Source: Corylus avellana
Taxonomy: Eukaryota; Streptophyta; Magnoliopsida; Fagales; Betulaceae
Assembly (NCBI RefSeq): GCF_901000735.1
Contig: NC_081547.1
Span: forward strand, 27,391,382-27,455,381
Direction: 5' to 3'
Length of the DNA: 64,000 bases
Shown piece by piece: positions 1 through 13,077 of the stretch. Each line of letters opens with the position of its first letter. The stretch's first letter is position 1. The translations under genes were made by a program, and so were the position numbers. The notes under the pieces were generated by a model, which was not told where the DNA came from, did no database searches, and worked only from the letters and a program-made list of their open reading frames with translations.

Positions 1-137
1 GATCCATAACCATGCTCCTTGCATCCATCACACTTGTATGGCTTTTGATAATTTTTTAGCTCAAGCTCATGCTCATGCTCCAGGTGTTTGATGTGTGTTT
101 TCTTTATAATTGTTGTGCCGATGACTTCTTGAGACAT
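1..137 (-). CDS. DC1 (divergent C1) domain protein, 5' end only
   Basis: Reading leftwards from an ATG at 137-135, the frame stays open to the window edge (45 codons). It contains the stretch KPYKCDGCKEHGYGS preceded by a His/Glu-rich HEHELELKNY segment. That matches the start of a plant DC1/C1-like zinc-binding repeat (H-x-L ... CDGCKE-x-G-x-GS-x-Y-x-C). DC1 proteins are plant-specific Cys/His-rich proteins, often of unknown biochemical role, some linked to stress and cell death. A splice acceptor (CATGCAG at 160-154) lies 16 bases upstream of the ATG and a donor (CAGG|GTAACC) at 436-435, so a 5'UTR intron of about 280 bp is plausible. A TATA-like box lies at 577-586. The rest of the gene is outside the window. 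The family call is good; the specific gene is unknown. Confidence 0.72.
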   Translation of the reverse strand, partial: MSQEVIGTTIIKKTHIKHLEHEHELELKNYQKPYKCDGCKEHGYG

Positions 138-576
138 TGTGAGTAAATCGATCCTGCATGTAAGAAAAATTGCTCATCATTTCATCTTGGGTCTTACTTT
201 GCACAACTGTATCATTAAGGAAAAGTAGTGTTGCATTGCTAGAGCAATGTAAGTTGCATCTTTTGAGCTTGTGATTGCTCTGGAACTGGAAGCATTAAAA
301 AGCACTCTAGCAATAACACTCCTTGGATACAATGATGATCCGTACATAATCATATGCAGCTTAATTTGATAAATGAACAACAAATTTAATTTCACTAGAG
401 CAGCAAAAGAAAGAAATGCAAAACATTTAAGGTTACCCTGATTGTGTAGCCTGTCGATGAGGAAATTGATGTCAATATGTGTGCTGAACTTGCTTGATTG
501 CAGAAGGCAGATTTATGAAAGAATGGCAAAATAGAAGATGGAAGCAATCTGACAATACAGGAGTGTGTTTGGATGT

Positions 577-586
577 CTTTTTATAG
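577..586 (-). promoter_or_regulatory. Probable TATA box of the DC1 gene
   Basis: On the minus strand the bases read CTATAAAAAG. A start about 30 bases downstream (near 545) would give a 5'UTR that holds the inferred leader intron (436-154) before the ATG at 137. Inferred from position and sequence only. Confidence 0.4.
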
Positions 587-1346
587 GGCGTAAAAGATGT
601 GGGAACTTTAATTTGAGGTTCACTTAGATTAGCTGGGGTACCGAAGCTTCATGGAATGTCCTACGCGGTTAATTTGTCCCTGGTCTTTCAAAATCAGCAT
701 TGACTTGTGTCAACTGTCGGGGCTGGGGAGGTTGGGGCTGTTAATTATCTTCTGCATTCCAACAACCATATACTCCTGGAATACCGAAAACGGATCTTGG
801 TCGGTTTCCTGTGCACCTTTCCGTGTCCTTTCCGTGTATTGGTTTGGAAACAACTAACAAGATTCATCTGGAAGTTGTATGGATATCTCAAGAGTCAGAG
901 TTTCTTCTTTGAATGCAAAGTCTAAACATAGGACAGGAGGTCATTTCCTGGCTTTACTTGGGCTTCAAGATGGAGAAAGAGATCAGGGACCGGGAGGATT
1001 GTGGCCCCACTATATGTGGAAAAATGTTATGGACAGGGAAGTTTCCCTGTCTGTACTCACTGCATTACATCTGGTTTGCTCATCGTTCTTCAATGATATA
1101 AAGCAATCGGTCAATATTTTATTGACTAAAGATTTGGGTGAACCGGAAGGAGGAGAGAAAAGAGTGAAAGAGTAAATTTGGTTTGCTTATAGTGAATTGA
1201 TTTAACACTCTTCACCAACGACAAGGTGTTATCCGAATTGGGTGCTGTCAATTATAATATAGCTTTTCTTATAAATGTGACAATTATGATTGGTAAAATT
1301 TATATTCAAACAGGACATAAATTTCTTATAAATTTAGTTTTAGAAA
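587..1346. other. Intergenic, no gene supported
   Basis: Upstream flank of the leftward DC1 gene. Several short open frames exist on the plus strand (longest 98 codons at 879-1175). They overlap one another in different frames, resemble no family I know and lack splice or start context. The sequence is less AT-rich than the next 3 kb. Confidence 0.5.
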
Positions 1347-1523
1347 AAAAAATTCAATTTAGTCCTTTAAAAGTGACGTGTGTTTCTTGTCATATGAGAA
1401 GTACATGTTTTTTTAATAGTATGTTATTCTCATATGCTTTTTTTTAATAGCATTAATAAAAATGTATGTGCTTCTTACAGGCTTAAAGACACATGACACT
1501 TTTAGAGATTGAATTTGAAGGAT
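1347..1523. mobile_element. Fold-back (MITE-like) element, copy 1
   Basis: The left arm (about 1350-1405, containing TTTAAAAGTGACGTGTGTTT) and the right arm (about 1465-1523, containing GACACATGACACTTTTAGAG) are imperfect inverted repeats, so the unit can fold into a long hairpin. There is no coding capacity. It shares internal sequence with the fold-back element at 2674-2893: both have a TACAT-T-run-AATAG block in the middle. Exact ends and a target duplication could not be fixed. Confidence 0.6.
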
Positions 1524-1973
1524 TCTTACAACTGAGTTAATTTGTAGGAAACTTATATTCAAACAAAAAAATTGACTTGTCAATTTAATTAGGTAATGGC
1601 CAACTTGTCAACTATACAGTTTTTTTTTTTTTAAAAAAAAAAATATTTTGTCACTTATGAACGGTCACATTAGATTATAAGAAAATTGTAACAAAAGTTA
1701 TAGCAACCCAACTATTTTTAATCCTAAATAACTCATCATGCTCTTTTGCATTTCACTTGAAACAAAGAGTAGCCATTTTACGGTTACGATTTAATATTAT
1801 TGTATTTAAAGGTGTAAATAATGACATATTGTAAATATGTTATCATGTCATTCAAAATATTTAAATGATGTACCATCATTTATTTAGTTAGATAAAATAA
1901 CATTAAGGTTTGACCATAAAAAAAAAAAAAACTCATCCATTTCACTTCAAATTGAGAGGATCTTGTACTATTA
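1524..1973. other. AT-rich intergenic DNA
   Basis: Homopolymer runs and AT-rich sequence between two mobile elements. No open frame, RNA gene or clear repeat was seen. Confidence 0.5.
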
Positions 1974-1989
1974 ACTAGACTTTAAATTT

Positions 1990-2113
1990 GTTCCCAAGAG
2001 GTAACTCAATCGGTTAGGGACCAAACCTTTTAAAGCAAAGATCACTAATTAGTCTAATTCGAATCCCTCATCCCCTCTTGTGTCATTAAAAAAAAAAAAA
2101 AAAAAAAAAAAAA
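1990..2113 (+). mobile_element. tRNA-derived SINE with poly(A) tail and target-site duplication
   Basis: The body starts GTTCCCAAGAGGTAACTCAA. It has an A-box-like stretch (AACTCAATCGGTT, about 2004-2016) and a B-box-like stretch (AATTCGAATCCC, about 2056-2067), and ends in a pure A run (2088-2114). It is flanked by a 16-bp direct repeat, ACTAGACTTTAAATTT at 1974-1989 and ACTAGGCTTTAAATTT at 2114-2129, with one mismatch. This is the signature of LINE-assisted retroposition. A second member of the family lies at 32975-33741. Confidence 0.85.
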
Positions 2114-2129
2114 ACTAGGCTTTAAATTT

Positions 2130-2673
2130 TAAAATTGATTAGGAGAGATGGGTGGTTAGTGAGCCACTAGTGTGCTTTATTAAGAGAGATGGGTGATTAG
2201 TGGGTAGCACCACAAAATTTAATGAATGGGATGCTCGTAATTATCTGTAATTACTATAAATTTTATTTTATTTTATTTTATCTGGCCATGTTAATATAGG
2301 CAGGTGACAATTAGCCTTTTAATTAATTTTTAATTAAAAAAAAATTAATGACTGATTTTCAATCTTTTAACACATTAATCAAATTTAGGATAAACTTCGA
2401 AGGGCAATCTTTATGTCAATGTCAAATCAAGAATTTAAGTTGGAAAAACGATTAGTTTAAAGGTTGATGACATGTTATACCAAACCAGTGAAGAGGACTG
2501 GACAGTCTGGACAGTTGGGGCTAGGCGTGATTAATCGCTCAGCCATCAAGTTTGGCGTCGGAATGTGGGCTAGCAATGTAGTTGGCAATGCAACCAATTA
2601 ATAACCAAAACAACAAATAAAAATAATTCAATAAGGAAAAAATAAATTATCTCCAAAATGTTGGACAAAGTAT
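2130..2673. other. Intergenic, no gene supported
   Basis: AT-rich DNA between the SINE and the second fold-back element. It has a short near-duplicate (GAGAGATGGGTGRTTAGTG at about 2143 and 2185) and an ATTTT run near 2260. No coding signal. Confidence 0.45.
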
Positions 2674-2893
2674 TCCTCTAAATTGGGTTGAAAATTTTTT
2701 TTTCAATCTAGTTTATAAAAGTGATATATGTTCCTTAAACATGTGAAAAATACATTTTTTTTAATAGCAAGAATAAAGTTGAAATAAATTTTATTAAAAC
2801 TCCATGTGCATCTCACATATTATTTAAAAAAATAAACACATATCACTTTTATAAATTAAATTGAAAGAAATTCATCTAACCCAATTTAGAAGA
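2674..2893. mobile_element. Fold-back (MITE-like) element, copy 2
   Basis: The left arm opens TCCTCTAAATTGGGTTG and continues through TTTATAAAAGTGATATATG. The right arm ends with the matching inverted sequence CATATCACTTTTATAAATT ... CTAACCCAATTTAGAAGA. Arms are about 70-80 bases and imperfect. The middle carries a T-run then AATAGCAAGAATAA. Non-coding. Confidence 0.7.
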
Positions 2894-3361
2894 AATATAT
2901 ATAAATATATCATTTCTTGAAGCAATGGTTTATAAATTTTGAATTTCGATGTCAAATGATTAATCAATTTAAAAACTATTTCCATTCAGTTTATTTAAAT
3001 TAAAATGCATTGTTTACTCAAATGTGAAAAACCATGGTAAATAAATGCATAAATTTTATGATTTTCTTTCTTCCTTCGGGGTAGGGACTCTCCAGGTCGG
3101 TACTATCACTACCTATAATTTAATTTTTTTTAAAGAAAATATAAAAAAATAATAATGTTAATATATATTAAAAAAAGTTGCATATCCCTCTCATTTTAGA
3201 AGAATATGTAGTTTTTATTGAAATACTATCATTAAAAATAAGTTTTTACTAAATAAAAGAATGATTATTTCATATAAATAGATATTTTATTTTGCAAACC
3301 AAAAGTTCCTTTAGTATTTCTTAAACTAAAAGTGCTATAATAGTCTAGCATCACTTTTACT
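2894..3361. other. AT-rich intergenic DNA
   Basis: No open frame or structured element recognised between the fold-back element and the hAT-like element. Confidence 0.45.
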
Positions 3362-4224
3362 TAGGGGTGTCAAAAATTATCGGAAAACCGAGAAATCGAA
3401 AATTGGAAAACTGGGTCTCCAGTTCCTGTTTGAAAAATTCAAAAACCGGGTACCCCGGTTCCTGTACCTGGGTTTATATTTTATTTAATAATATATATAT
3501 ATATATATATGATAAGTTGAAATTTTCAGACAGTAAGTTTTGGAGAGTAGGAAAAATGGAAAACAAAAAAATATATTATTTGAATATTTATATACATATA
3601 TATTTATTATTGGTAGTTTATATTTATTGTTGTAATATTTATATATATTGTTACTTAGTGTATAATATTAACATCTAAACAAGATTTTATGGAATTCTAA
3701 TATTGGGTTTATTGGGTTGATTGTAGTAGTTGTGCATTTTCTGATGTTGGGATCTTAAGCATCTGAAAATTTGGTCAATTGGGTCACTTATTTGATGTCT
3801 TTCTTTACATAAAGTTTGGTTCTTACAATTTCTTAGGCTCACAATTAAATATACTTTGAATATATATATAAAGTATTTATTGTTGGTAGTTTATATTTAT
3901 TGTTGTAATAATTATTCGGAACAATCACAAAAAAGCTTATTTAATTTATATAAAAAGATTAATAGATTTTTTTTTAAAATGAGCCAACTTATGAAAAAAA
4001 AAAAAAAAAAAAAAGACTTATTTTAGGCCAAATACCTAAAATCAGCCCAAAAAACAATTTTCTTAAAAAACCGGTTACCGGGCCGGGTAAAACCGGAACA
4101 GGCCGGTAACCGGAACCCTGGTTAACCGGGGTCCTGGTTTCTCAAAACCGAGAACCGGAGTACCCCGGTTCCGGTTCTCAGTTTTGGCCAAAATCCAGGA
4201 AACCGGACCGGGTTGACACCCCTA
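3362..4224. mobile_element. Non-autonomous hAT-like element
   Basis: Terminal inverted repeats are TAGGGGTGTCA (start) and TGACACCCCTA (end). Sub-terminal regions are packed with AACCGG/CCGGTT palindromic motifs (3384-3470 and 4068-4212). The interior is AT-rich and has a TA microsatellite (about 3489-3511). Flanking 8-mers CTTTTACT (3354-3361) and TTTTTGCT (4225-4232) match at 6 of 8 with transition differences, as an aged hAT target duplication would. There is no transposase. The 103-codon frame at 3367-3678 is chance. Confidence 0.75.
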
Positions 4225-4767
4225 TTTTTGCTTCCCTTACAATTATTTTAATAAAAAAATGTTTTATCTCCTCTTTGTTCTCTTTCTTTATTCTAATATT
4301 TATTAAAAAGAATATTTAAATGGTTTTAATTTTTTTTATTAACAATTGTTTGAAAGAATACTAAGTGCTTATTTGAGGAGAATAAAAATGCATTTAACAC
4401 TTAAAAAATTTATTTTAAAAAATAAATATTCGTTTTATAAAAAAAATTAAAAGCACTTTTAAGGGCTCAAAAATGTTAAACGATCTTTTGACAAAAATTT
4501 AATTTTTTTTAACTTTCTGTCAAAAAAATATTTTTTTACTTAAAAATTCTATATTTTTTTTAAAATAAAATTCCAAACATAATGTAAATAATATAAAGAC
4601 GGAAGTTTATTTGAATAAGAAAAACAAAAATAATTTGGTTCGAAAAATCCAAAGAAGATGGGGATTGTAGCAAACAATTCCGCCTCGTACGCCTACGCGG
4701 AGGAATTAAGGGCAGTGTGGTTCATCGGCCTGGACAGTTAGCTCTCCTACTCCCAACCACACGCCAT
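4225..4767. other. Upstream region of ECR
   Basis: AT-rich with long A and T runs up to about 4640, then more GC-rich promoter-like sequence. A TATA-like TAATATATC lies near 4768, about 210 bases before the ECR start codon. No coding sequence. Confidence 0.45.
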
Positions 4768-4980
4768 TAATATATCTCCCTAACCCACCTATTTCTCTGC
4801 AATAAATCTTACTAGTATTCTCAAGGCCTACCCATTTTTGGGGATCTCATATAAGTTTCCCTCATCTTTGCTTTGCTGCTCAGCCTCTGGATGATCTTTG
4901 AAAAACTCGCTCCCTAATCAGAGGGCTTCGTCGCTTCGGCCATTTGGTGAAGTGGGTCTCTCTCTCTTTCGTGCTCAAAG

Positions 4981-7900
4981 ATGAAAGTCTCTGTCGTTTC
5001 AAGGAGTGGTAAAGAACTTGTTAAGGGTGGCCTTGACCTCAGTGATTCCGTACGTTCTTCTTTTTTCTTTCTCTTACTCTCTCTTTTTTTTTTTTAGTTC
5101 CTAAAATAAGTGCTAGTTAATGTAAATCTCTGTCTGATTCCCGAGGAAAAACTGGAGGAAAGTAAACCCAAAAGAAGTTAGTCTTTTGATATTAGTTTTT
5201 CTGTTCTGGGGTTCAAAGAAATGGAAGACACTAAATTCAGCTGGGTCAGAAAGTGGTGCTAGGTCCATTTTTAGTGGAAGATTGGATTTTCGCAAAATAA
5301 TTATGAACAAAAAAAATTCTTTTTTTTTTTCTTGGATTTATTTATTTCCGTTATAATTTTTCTATTTTTGTTTTAATGGAGCAATTGTGATTATTTATGT
5401 CTTTGTGTTTATTGCAGGCTACGGTAGCAGATCTGCAGGAGGCTATTCATCGGAGAAGTAAGTGCTGGATGTGCTTCCTTGTTGTTAGCCTTTTTATGCA
5501 AACTTTTAGATTGAACTACCAATTATACCTTGCTGATCACTTAATCAATGTTTAGCGAAATAGTTCATTTACATTTTTGAGAGGCAAGTTTCCTACATAG
5601 TGTTACTTTCCACTTGTGGGTCTAGTATTGGTGTCGTAGTGTGGATTTGAGAACGAAAACTGAAATTTTCTGTTCTTAAATGTGTTCATTTCTTACTTAT
5701 CAAAAGAAAAGAAAAAAAATTGTGGTCATTTCTTAAGTAAGTTACCCAAAGTTCTATAAATGGCTGCCAAATTTCGAAGGCAGGTGAACTTCGGATTCTC
5801 CGATTGACCAGGTCCTACATGGTGTTGTGTGTTTGGAGAGGCGTGAAGGACATCTTCTCTATTTCCTCTCTTCACTTGATCGGTCATTTAAATGCTCTTC
5901 CTTTCTTGAAATCATCTTATTAAGAACCAGTGAGATGCTTGCTTCCTTCTTCTGAAAGCTAATATCAGAGCTTTGGTTGTTAATTGTCTACATCACATAG
6001 GCACAACCTTTCTAGTAATGACTTTTTTCAACACAGATTTGATTGTTGAACTGCATAAAGCTAATAAAGATTTGATTTTTAAGAGGCTAACACATTTTAT
6101 TTGTATATACCTTGAAAATAGTTCTCCCTGCACATAGAATATTGTTTATCCAAGCATCACAGCATTTCAGAAACTTTATTTTTGCCCTTCTTGATTCAAT
6201 TCAGTTATTTTGGCATTGCAGAAATCATTGTTCATTTTTATCTGTTAAAGCAGTAGGTCTTGTTTGAGATTTGTTTGACTAAGTTATTTTCAGATTTCAG
6301 AGAAACCATTATTTCTATATGGTGTGAATTTATGCATGCTGCAATGAAAATATTTATACTGTAAATTGCAATTTGTTTCCATATTTTTGTTGGGGATGTG
6401 ATCTTTCTGTGAGAACTTTGTACTTCTAAGTTCATGGGATCACTAAGATTTGTCAACAAAATCAGCAATACTCTTTGTGCTTCATTTATCTTGTTTGGTC
6501 TTCATGTGTCGCTAGAATTGAGGCATGGCTTTTCCTAGTTCATCATTTTTGGCTTTTTCACTAGTGGACTTAAATTTATTACTGCCAATGCTGAGATTGT
6601 ACTTCTATAATTTGTTTAATTTTTATTTTTGCCCCAAAAAAGAGAAGGGCGAGTGCATTTGCATGTGTGTTGAGAGCCTTGCATGTCAGGCGATTTCATT
6701 AATCCAATTTGCTTGTCTTAAATCAACAGCCAGAAAGTTCTACCCTTCGAGACAGAGGTTAACCCTTCCCCTCCAACCGGGATCAAAGGAGAAGCCCATT
6801 GTTCTTAATTATAAGAAAAGTCTCGAGGACTATTGCCATGGAAACTTGGACCATTTGACTGTAGTGTTTAAGGACTTGGGTCCACAAGTTTCCTATCGCA
6901 CACTTTTCTTCTTTGAATACCTGGGTCCTTTGATCCTTTATCCCATCTTTTACTACTTCCCTGTCTACCAGTATTTTGGATACAAAGAGGAGCGCGTCAT
7001 CCTCCCAGTTCAGACATATGCTTTATACTACTGGTGTTTTCACTACTTCAAACGAATTATGGAAACATTTTTTGTGCATCGGTTCAGCCATGCAACGTCA
7101 CCACTCTCCAATGTGTTCCGTAATTGTGCATATTATTGGAGCTTTGGCTCTTATATTGCTTACTATGTGAACCATCCACTTTACACCCCTGTTAGTGACC
7201 TCCAAATGAAGATCGGTTTTGCATTTGGATTGCTTTGCCAAGTCTCAAACTTCTATTGCCATCTCTTGCTGAGGAATCTTCGCAGCCCTGATGGGAATGG
7301 AGGGTATCAAATTCCTAGTGGTTTTCTGTTCAATATTGTGACATGTGCAAATTACACAACAGAGATTTATCAGTGGTTGGGCTTCAACATTGCAACTCAG
7401 ACATTTGCAGGATACACTTTTCTTGTAGTTGCTGCTGCTATAATGACCAATTGGGCCCTTGCAAAGCACCGACGCTTGAAGAAGGTAACTTTCTTTATTT
7501 TTTGTTCAACAAGTAATTTTTAACTTCTTTTTTGCCTATAACTGCATGCGTTTGGATGCCTATGATAATGTGAATCAGATTTGATATGAAAGTTGTTTTT
7601 GATAAGGAAATTGTTAATCTTTTACGAATTCAATGGAAACTGTTACTTTATTGCATTGTATCTTAATCTGCATTCTTGAAAATCATAGAATGCCTCCCTT
7701 AAAATAAATAAAGGAGAATGACAAAAAGGCAAGCCTAGTTACTGCTACAATTATTTAAAATAAATAAATAAAATTGAGGGTTATAGAACACAGATTAGTC
7801 CATCTAACGTAGATGGCAGGGAGGACATGAAGATTTAGGGGTGACATCAATCTGTCTCTCAGAGTCTTTGCACTTCTGAATATCTTGATCTGTATTCTAT

Positions 7901-8087
7901 CTGTCTTTTGTAAAAGTAATTTCGACGACAGCAAAATGAGAAACTTAAAGTAGAATCCCTCACATCTTTCCTGTTTTATCAATATTGCTTCTTATATTTG
8001 TCCCCTTGTCATCTGCAGCTATTTGATGGCAAGGATGGAAGACCCAAGTATCCACGCAGATGGGTAATCCTACCCCCATTCCTGTAA
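4981..8087 (+). CDS. ECR: Very-long-chain enoyl-CoA reductase (trans-2-enoyl-CoA reductase)
   Basis: Final reduction step of the ER-membrane fatty acid elongase, making very-long-chain acyl-CoAs for waxes, sphingolipids and storage lipids (CER10/TSC13 family). Exons 4981-5049, 5418-5457, 6730-7484 and 8019-8087 join in frame to 310 residues, the usual length. The N-terminal ~75 residues ([20 protein letters not shown]...) form the ubiquitin-like region. The rest is a multi-pass steroid 5-alpha-reductase-type domain with [21 protein letters not shown] and the C-terminal [13 protein letters not shown] block that includes the conserved Tyr. It ends [13 protein letters not shown]. All introns are GT-AG. 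The open frame running into exon 3 from 6525 is intron sequence. The large second intron (5458-6729) looks featureless. Confidence 0.97.
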
Positions 8088-8567
8088 AAGAGACTGCTCA
8101 TCTTGCCGCTTGTTGGATCCTTTGGAGCCAAGATTTCGATTCGACAGCATGAATTCAAGATTGTTAGAGCTTTGTTCTTGTCAGAAATGAACTTCACATC
8201 TATTTAGACAACTTAATAGTCACTCCCATTTGAAGGACCTGAGGATAATAATATCTTTTTCTATTTTTTTCTTTTTCTTTTAGCATGTTTCCTCTCAGTT
8301 TGTCATATTATTTGGAACCTTGCTGGTTTATCTTTTAATCAGGTTGGCAGCTTCTTGACTGTTTTTTATATTCACTAGTCTTTTCCTTTTGCCCTCTAGA
8401 ACTGGAAAGTTCTGAATCATGGCTCTTACACAAAGCAATACCTTGAGATCTTGAAGATGAAATATTTGCAAGATTTGCTGATAAAAGAATATTTGTAGTT
8501 ATAGCTTAAAGAATGAGTAGGGGCTGGTACTTGAATTTGGTCCATAGTGTTCCTCCATTTTATAATG
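8088..8567. other. ECR 3' region
   Basis: 3'UTR and downstream flank of ECR with T-rich stretches near 8255-8280. No further gene. Confidence 0.5.
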
Positions 8568-8579
8568 GCTGATAATGAT

Positions 8580-8608
8580 TTTTTTTTTTTTTTTTTTCTC
8601 CTATTCAT
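8580..8608 (-). mobile_element. Poly(T) insertion with 12-bp target duplication (retroposed tail)
   Basis: A run of about 18 T followed by CTCCTATTCA is bracketed by GCTGATAATGAT at 8568-8579 and 8609-8620. The inserted material is almost only tail, as expected for a severely 5'-truncated retroposition in minus orientation. Confidence 0.6.
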
Positions 8609-8620
8609 GCTGATAATGAT

Positions 8621-9990
8621 GTCAACAACATCAAAAAAAAAAATATTTAAAAAAAAAAAAAAAAAAAAAAACCTAGCATGTTTAAAATCTTTAAAATAAA
8701 AATCAAACTAAAGTACTACCCACTTTTTTTTTAATCATATGTTCTTTCATCGCACTTTTAATCTTTTTAATCTTTTGCTTCTTGGTTCTATCATTATTTA
8801 TTTCTTTGATATTTAATATGTTATATTTACTATTAGACGTTGTTAATTTTAGTTGGTTGTTGTTACTAGTTTCGATTGCGTGTTGTTGATTTGTGTACAA
8901 AATTAACTAAATCCTACTACTTACAATCGTTTATCTTCCAATAAAAATAATAAAATAGAATTAGTCATATTATTTATTGAAAATAATATACTAACAAAAT
9001 AGTTTGTACCTTCTGCAATGGCTAATACTTTACATTACATAAGAACTTGGATAAGCACGTCCAAGTAGACAAAAGTGGTGGACAACTATTCTTGGCTGTA
9101 AGAAGTTGTCAAATCTAGTTTGGAGCATACTTTACGCTAAATCAAATTTTATATTGGATTATAATCTATTTTAAAAATTTCCCTTTCTCTCTAAAAAAAA
9201 AAAAGAAAAAAGTCTACAACTTTTCCCAGATGCCAGTCCATACTCAGAGGAAAGATGTCATTATTTTTTTCTTTTGCATCCCAAAAAGCATATCTCAAAG
9301 GTACAAATATCATCACTTTAGTGGCTTTTTTTTTTTTTTTTTTTTTTTGAGAAATACAAAATCATTGAACAATGTCTATGAAGGGAAAGAAGTATGTAAT
9401 GAGAACAATGAGTTATGAAAAGGGTTTAATTTTTTGTAATCATTAATCTATTTTACTGGTTAATGGGTGGTGGGTTCAGTTCCAGCTCTACATTTAAAAA
9501 AGAAAAAAAAAAAAAAAAATTGGCTTGCATCTTGTTATTTGATAGCAATACATCTTCTATTATTGAATATGAACAATTAAAACTTATTCTTTTAAACATA
9601 AACTCATATTTTATGCTTAGAGATGTCGTTATTGAATAACAGAAAGTAATCCAAATAAAAATAAAAACAAAAAGTCATAAATAGTAATTAATATTAAACA
9701 CGAATGTAAGAGAATCCGGATGAATATTCTATTTATTAAATAATGTTTGTTTAATTTTAATAATTATATTTTTAAATTAAAAGAAAAAAGGTCAAAATAA
9801 AAACAAATATTACTACTAGAAAACTAGGAAATCGGAAGCAAGAGGAGGCACCAGCCATTAAATCAAAATCATAATTAGATACTCTGGAGCGGAGGAAAGC
9901 CAGTCCAGCCCAATGGACGCGTTCTCTCTCTCTCACACCTCCGGTCCAGATTAATTCCGGACTGTACCCACCTCCAAAATCCAACGGTTT
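8621..9990. other. AT-rich intergenic DNA between ECR and actin
   Basis: Many A/T homopolymers (for example about 8649-8671 and 9326-9350). Around 9455-9518 there is a possible tRNA-like B box (GGTTCAGTTCC) followed by a long A run, perhaps a SINE fragment. No supported gene. From about 9880 the sequence becomes GC-richer as the actin promoter begins. Confidence 0.45.
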
Positions 9991-10010
9991 ACATCGCATC
10001 TCGCGCCTCT

Positions 10011-10016
10011 TATATT
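10011..10016 (+). promoter_or_regulatory. Probable TATA box of the actin gene
   Basis: TATATT follows a GC-richer stretch and precedes a pyrimidine-rich 5'UTR with a CT microsatellite (about 10059-10084). The leader exon ends at a donor AAAG|GTCAATT at 10135/10136. Confidence 0.45.
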
Positions 10017-10135
10017 CCCCATTTTCCCATTTCGCCCTCCTCTGTCTGTGTCTCTGTTGTCTCTGTCTCTCTCTCTCTCTCTCTGTTTCTCTTTCGCTCG
10101 CTCACCCGCCTTCGTTCTCCGTCAAATTCCGAAAG

Positions 10136-11294
10136 GTCAATTCCCCTATCTCTTTCTCGTCGATCTGTTCAGTTATCGCTCAGATCCGTGCCTCTCTTTC
10201 GTATATTTTCGAAATTCTCATTGAATTTCTTGAGTTCATTTCTCTCTCTTTTTATCTTTCTCTGCCTCTCAGTTTTGATTAACTGTTTTTAGCATCGTGA
10301 TCGATTGCATGCACAAATGTGGATATTTATGATCTTTTTTTTTTTTTTTTTCCTGATAGATTTAGTTTTGGGCTTAAATTTTTATTTTTCTGTTATAACA
10401 TTGTAAGATGAAAACGTGTTGGATCTAAATGGAAGGACGGAGGAAGGGATTGGCATTGTGTTAATCGTTTTCAATCTTTGTGCTTTTGAGAAAACAATAA
10501 AATGAAAATTGTAGGAAAGTTTAGTAAAATGAAAACAAGAACAAAGAACACGGAACGACCAATGCTGTCTCATAAGGTTTGTCTTACATGACAATTGTAA
10601 CTGTGTCTGAATTAAGGAAAAGAATAAAATTTGGTACCCTTTATAGATCTATATCTATTTAATCTTTTTCTGTTGTCTGGTTGAATGCATTTTTTCTTTG
10701 TTGGTGTCTAACTTTAGCTTTTTATTGTGAAGTGCTTGATCCATTCTGTTGTTGCTTTGGAAAAAATAAATTTGCAATTGTTGATTGCAATGAGGTGGGG
10801 TTACATCTATGGGAAATTGCTGTTACTTTGATAGCTTTTTGTGGGGTTTTTTTTTTTATCTGGGTGACATCCTTTTCCCTCCTGTCGATTTGATAGCCGT
10901 GGAGAGATGTACAGAGAACTATATAATACTTTGTTATTGTCCTGCTGACTTTCATACTACAATGCCCAATCCATGGTAACCCATTTGCAGCACGACTATA
11001 TTTTAGCATCTATCTTTCTGTTAAATTGGTTTGATTTATGCATCTTCTCTTGTGAACTAACGGAAAATGTTTTCTCAATCAAATTACCTAAATACTAAGA
11101 AAGTTGTGTGCGTGTGTGTGGACATGCGTGTTCTTGTGTTGTGTCTCAATTGGGTTGTTTTATCTGTGTGATGTTCTAGCCGATAGATGCAAGATAAGTA
11201 GAAAAAATGGAAGGAAGGGAACTCCTTGATTGGATTCTTGTTCTGGTTGATAAATATTGTGCACTTTTTGGACTTATCATAGTTTATCCAGCAG
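10136..11294 (+). other. 5'UTR leader intron of actin
   Basis: Donor GTCAATT at 10136 and acceptor TCCAGCAG ending at 11294 (an alternative AG ends at 11291) bracket about 1.16 kb of T-rich sequence just 10 bases upstream of the actin ATG. A long leader intron is typical of plant actin genes and usually boosts expression. Short open frames inside are chance. Confidence 0.8.
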
Positions 11295-11304
11295 GTTGTA
11301 GAAG

Positions 11305-13077
<1,773 letters not shown>

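Noticed and set aside
879..1175. 98-codon open frame
   Set aside because: No family similarity, overlaps other frames of equal quality, no splice or start context.
3367..3678. Open frame of 103 codons (Tyr/Ile-rich)
   Set aside because: It lies wholly within the hAT-like element and its composition reflects the TA-rich core. No relation to transposases.
6525..6729. Extension of the ECR exon 3 frame upstream to an ATG at 6525
   Set aside because: This is intron 2 sequence. The family-conserved N-terminus is encoded by exons at 4981-5049 and 5418-5457, and a clear AG acceptor lies at 6728-6729.
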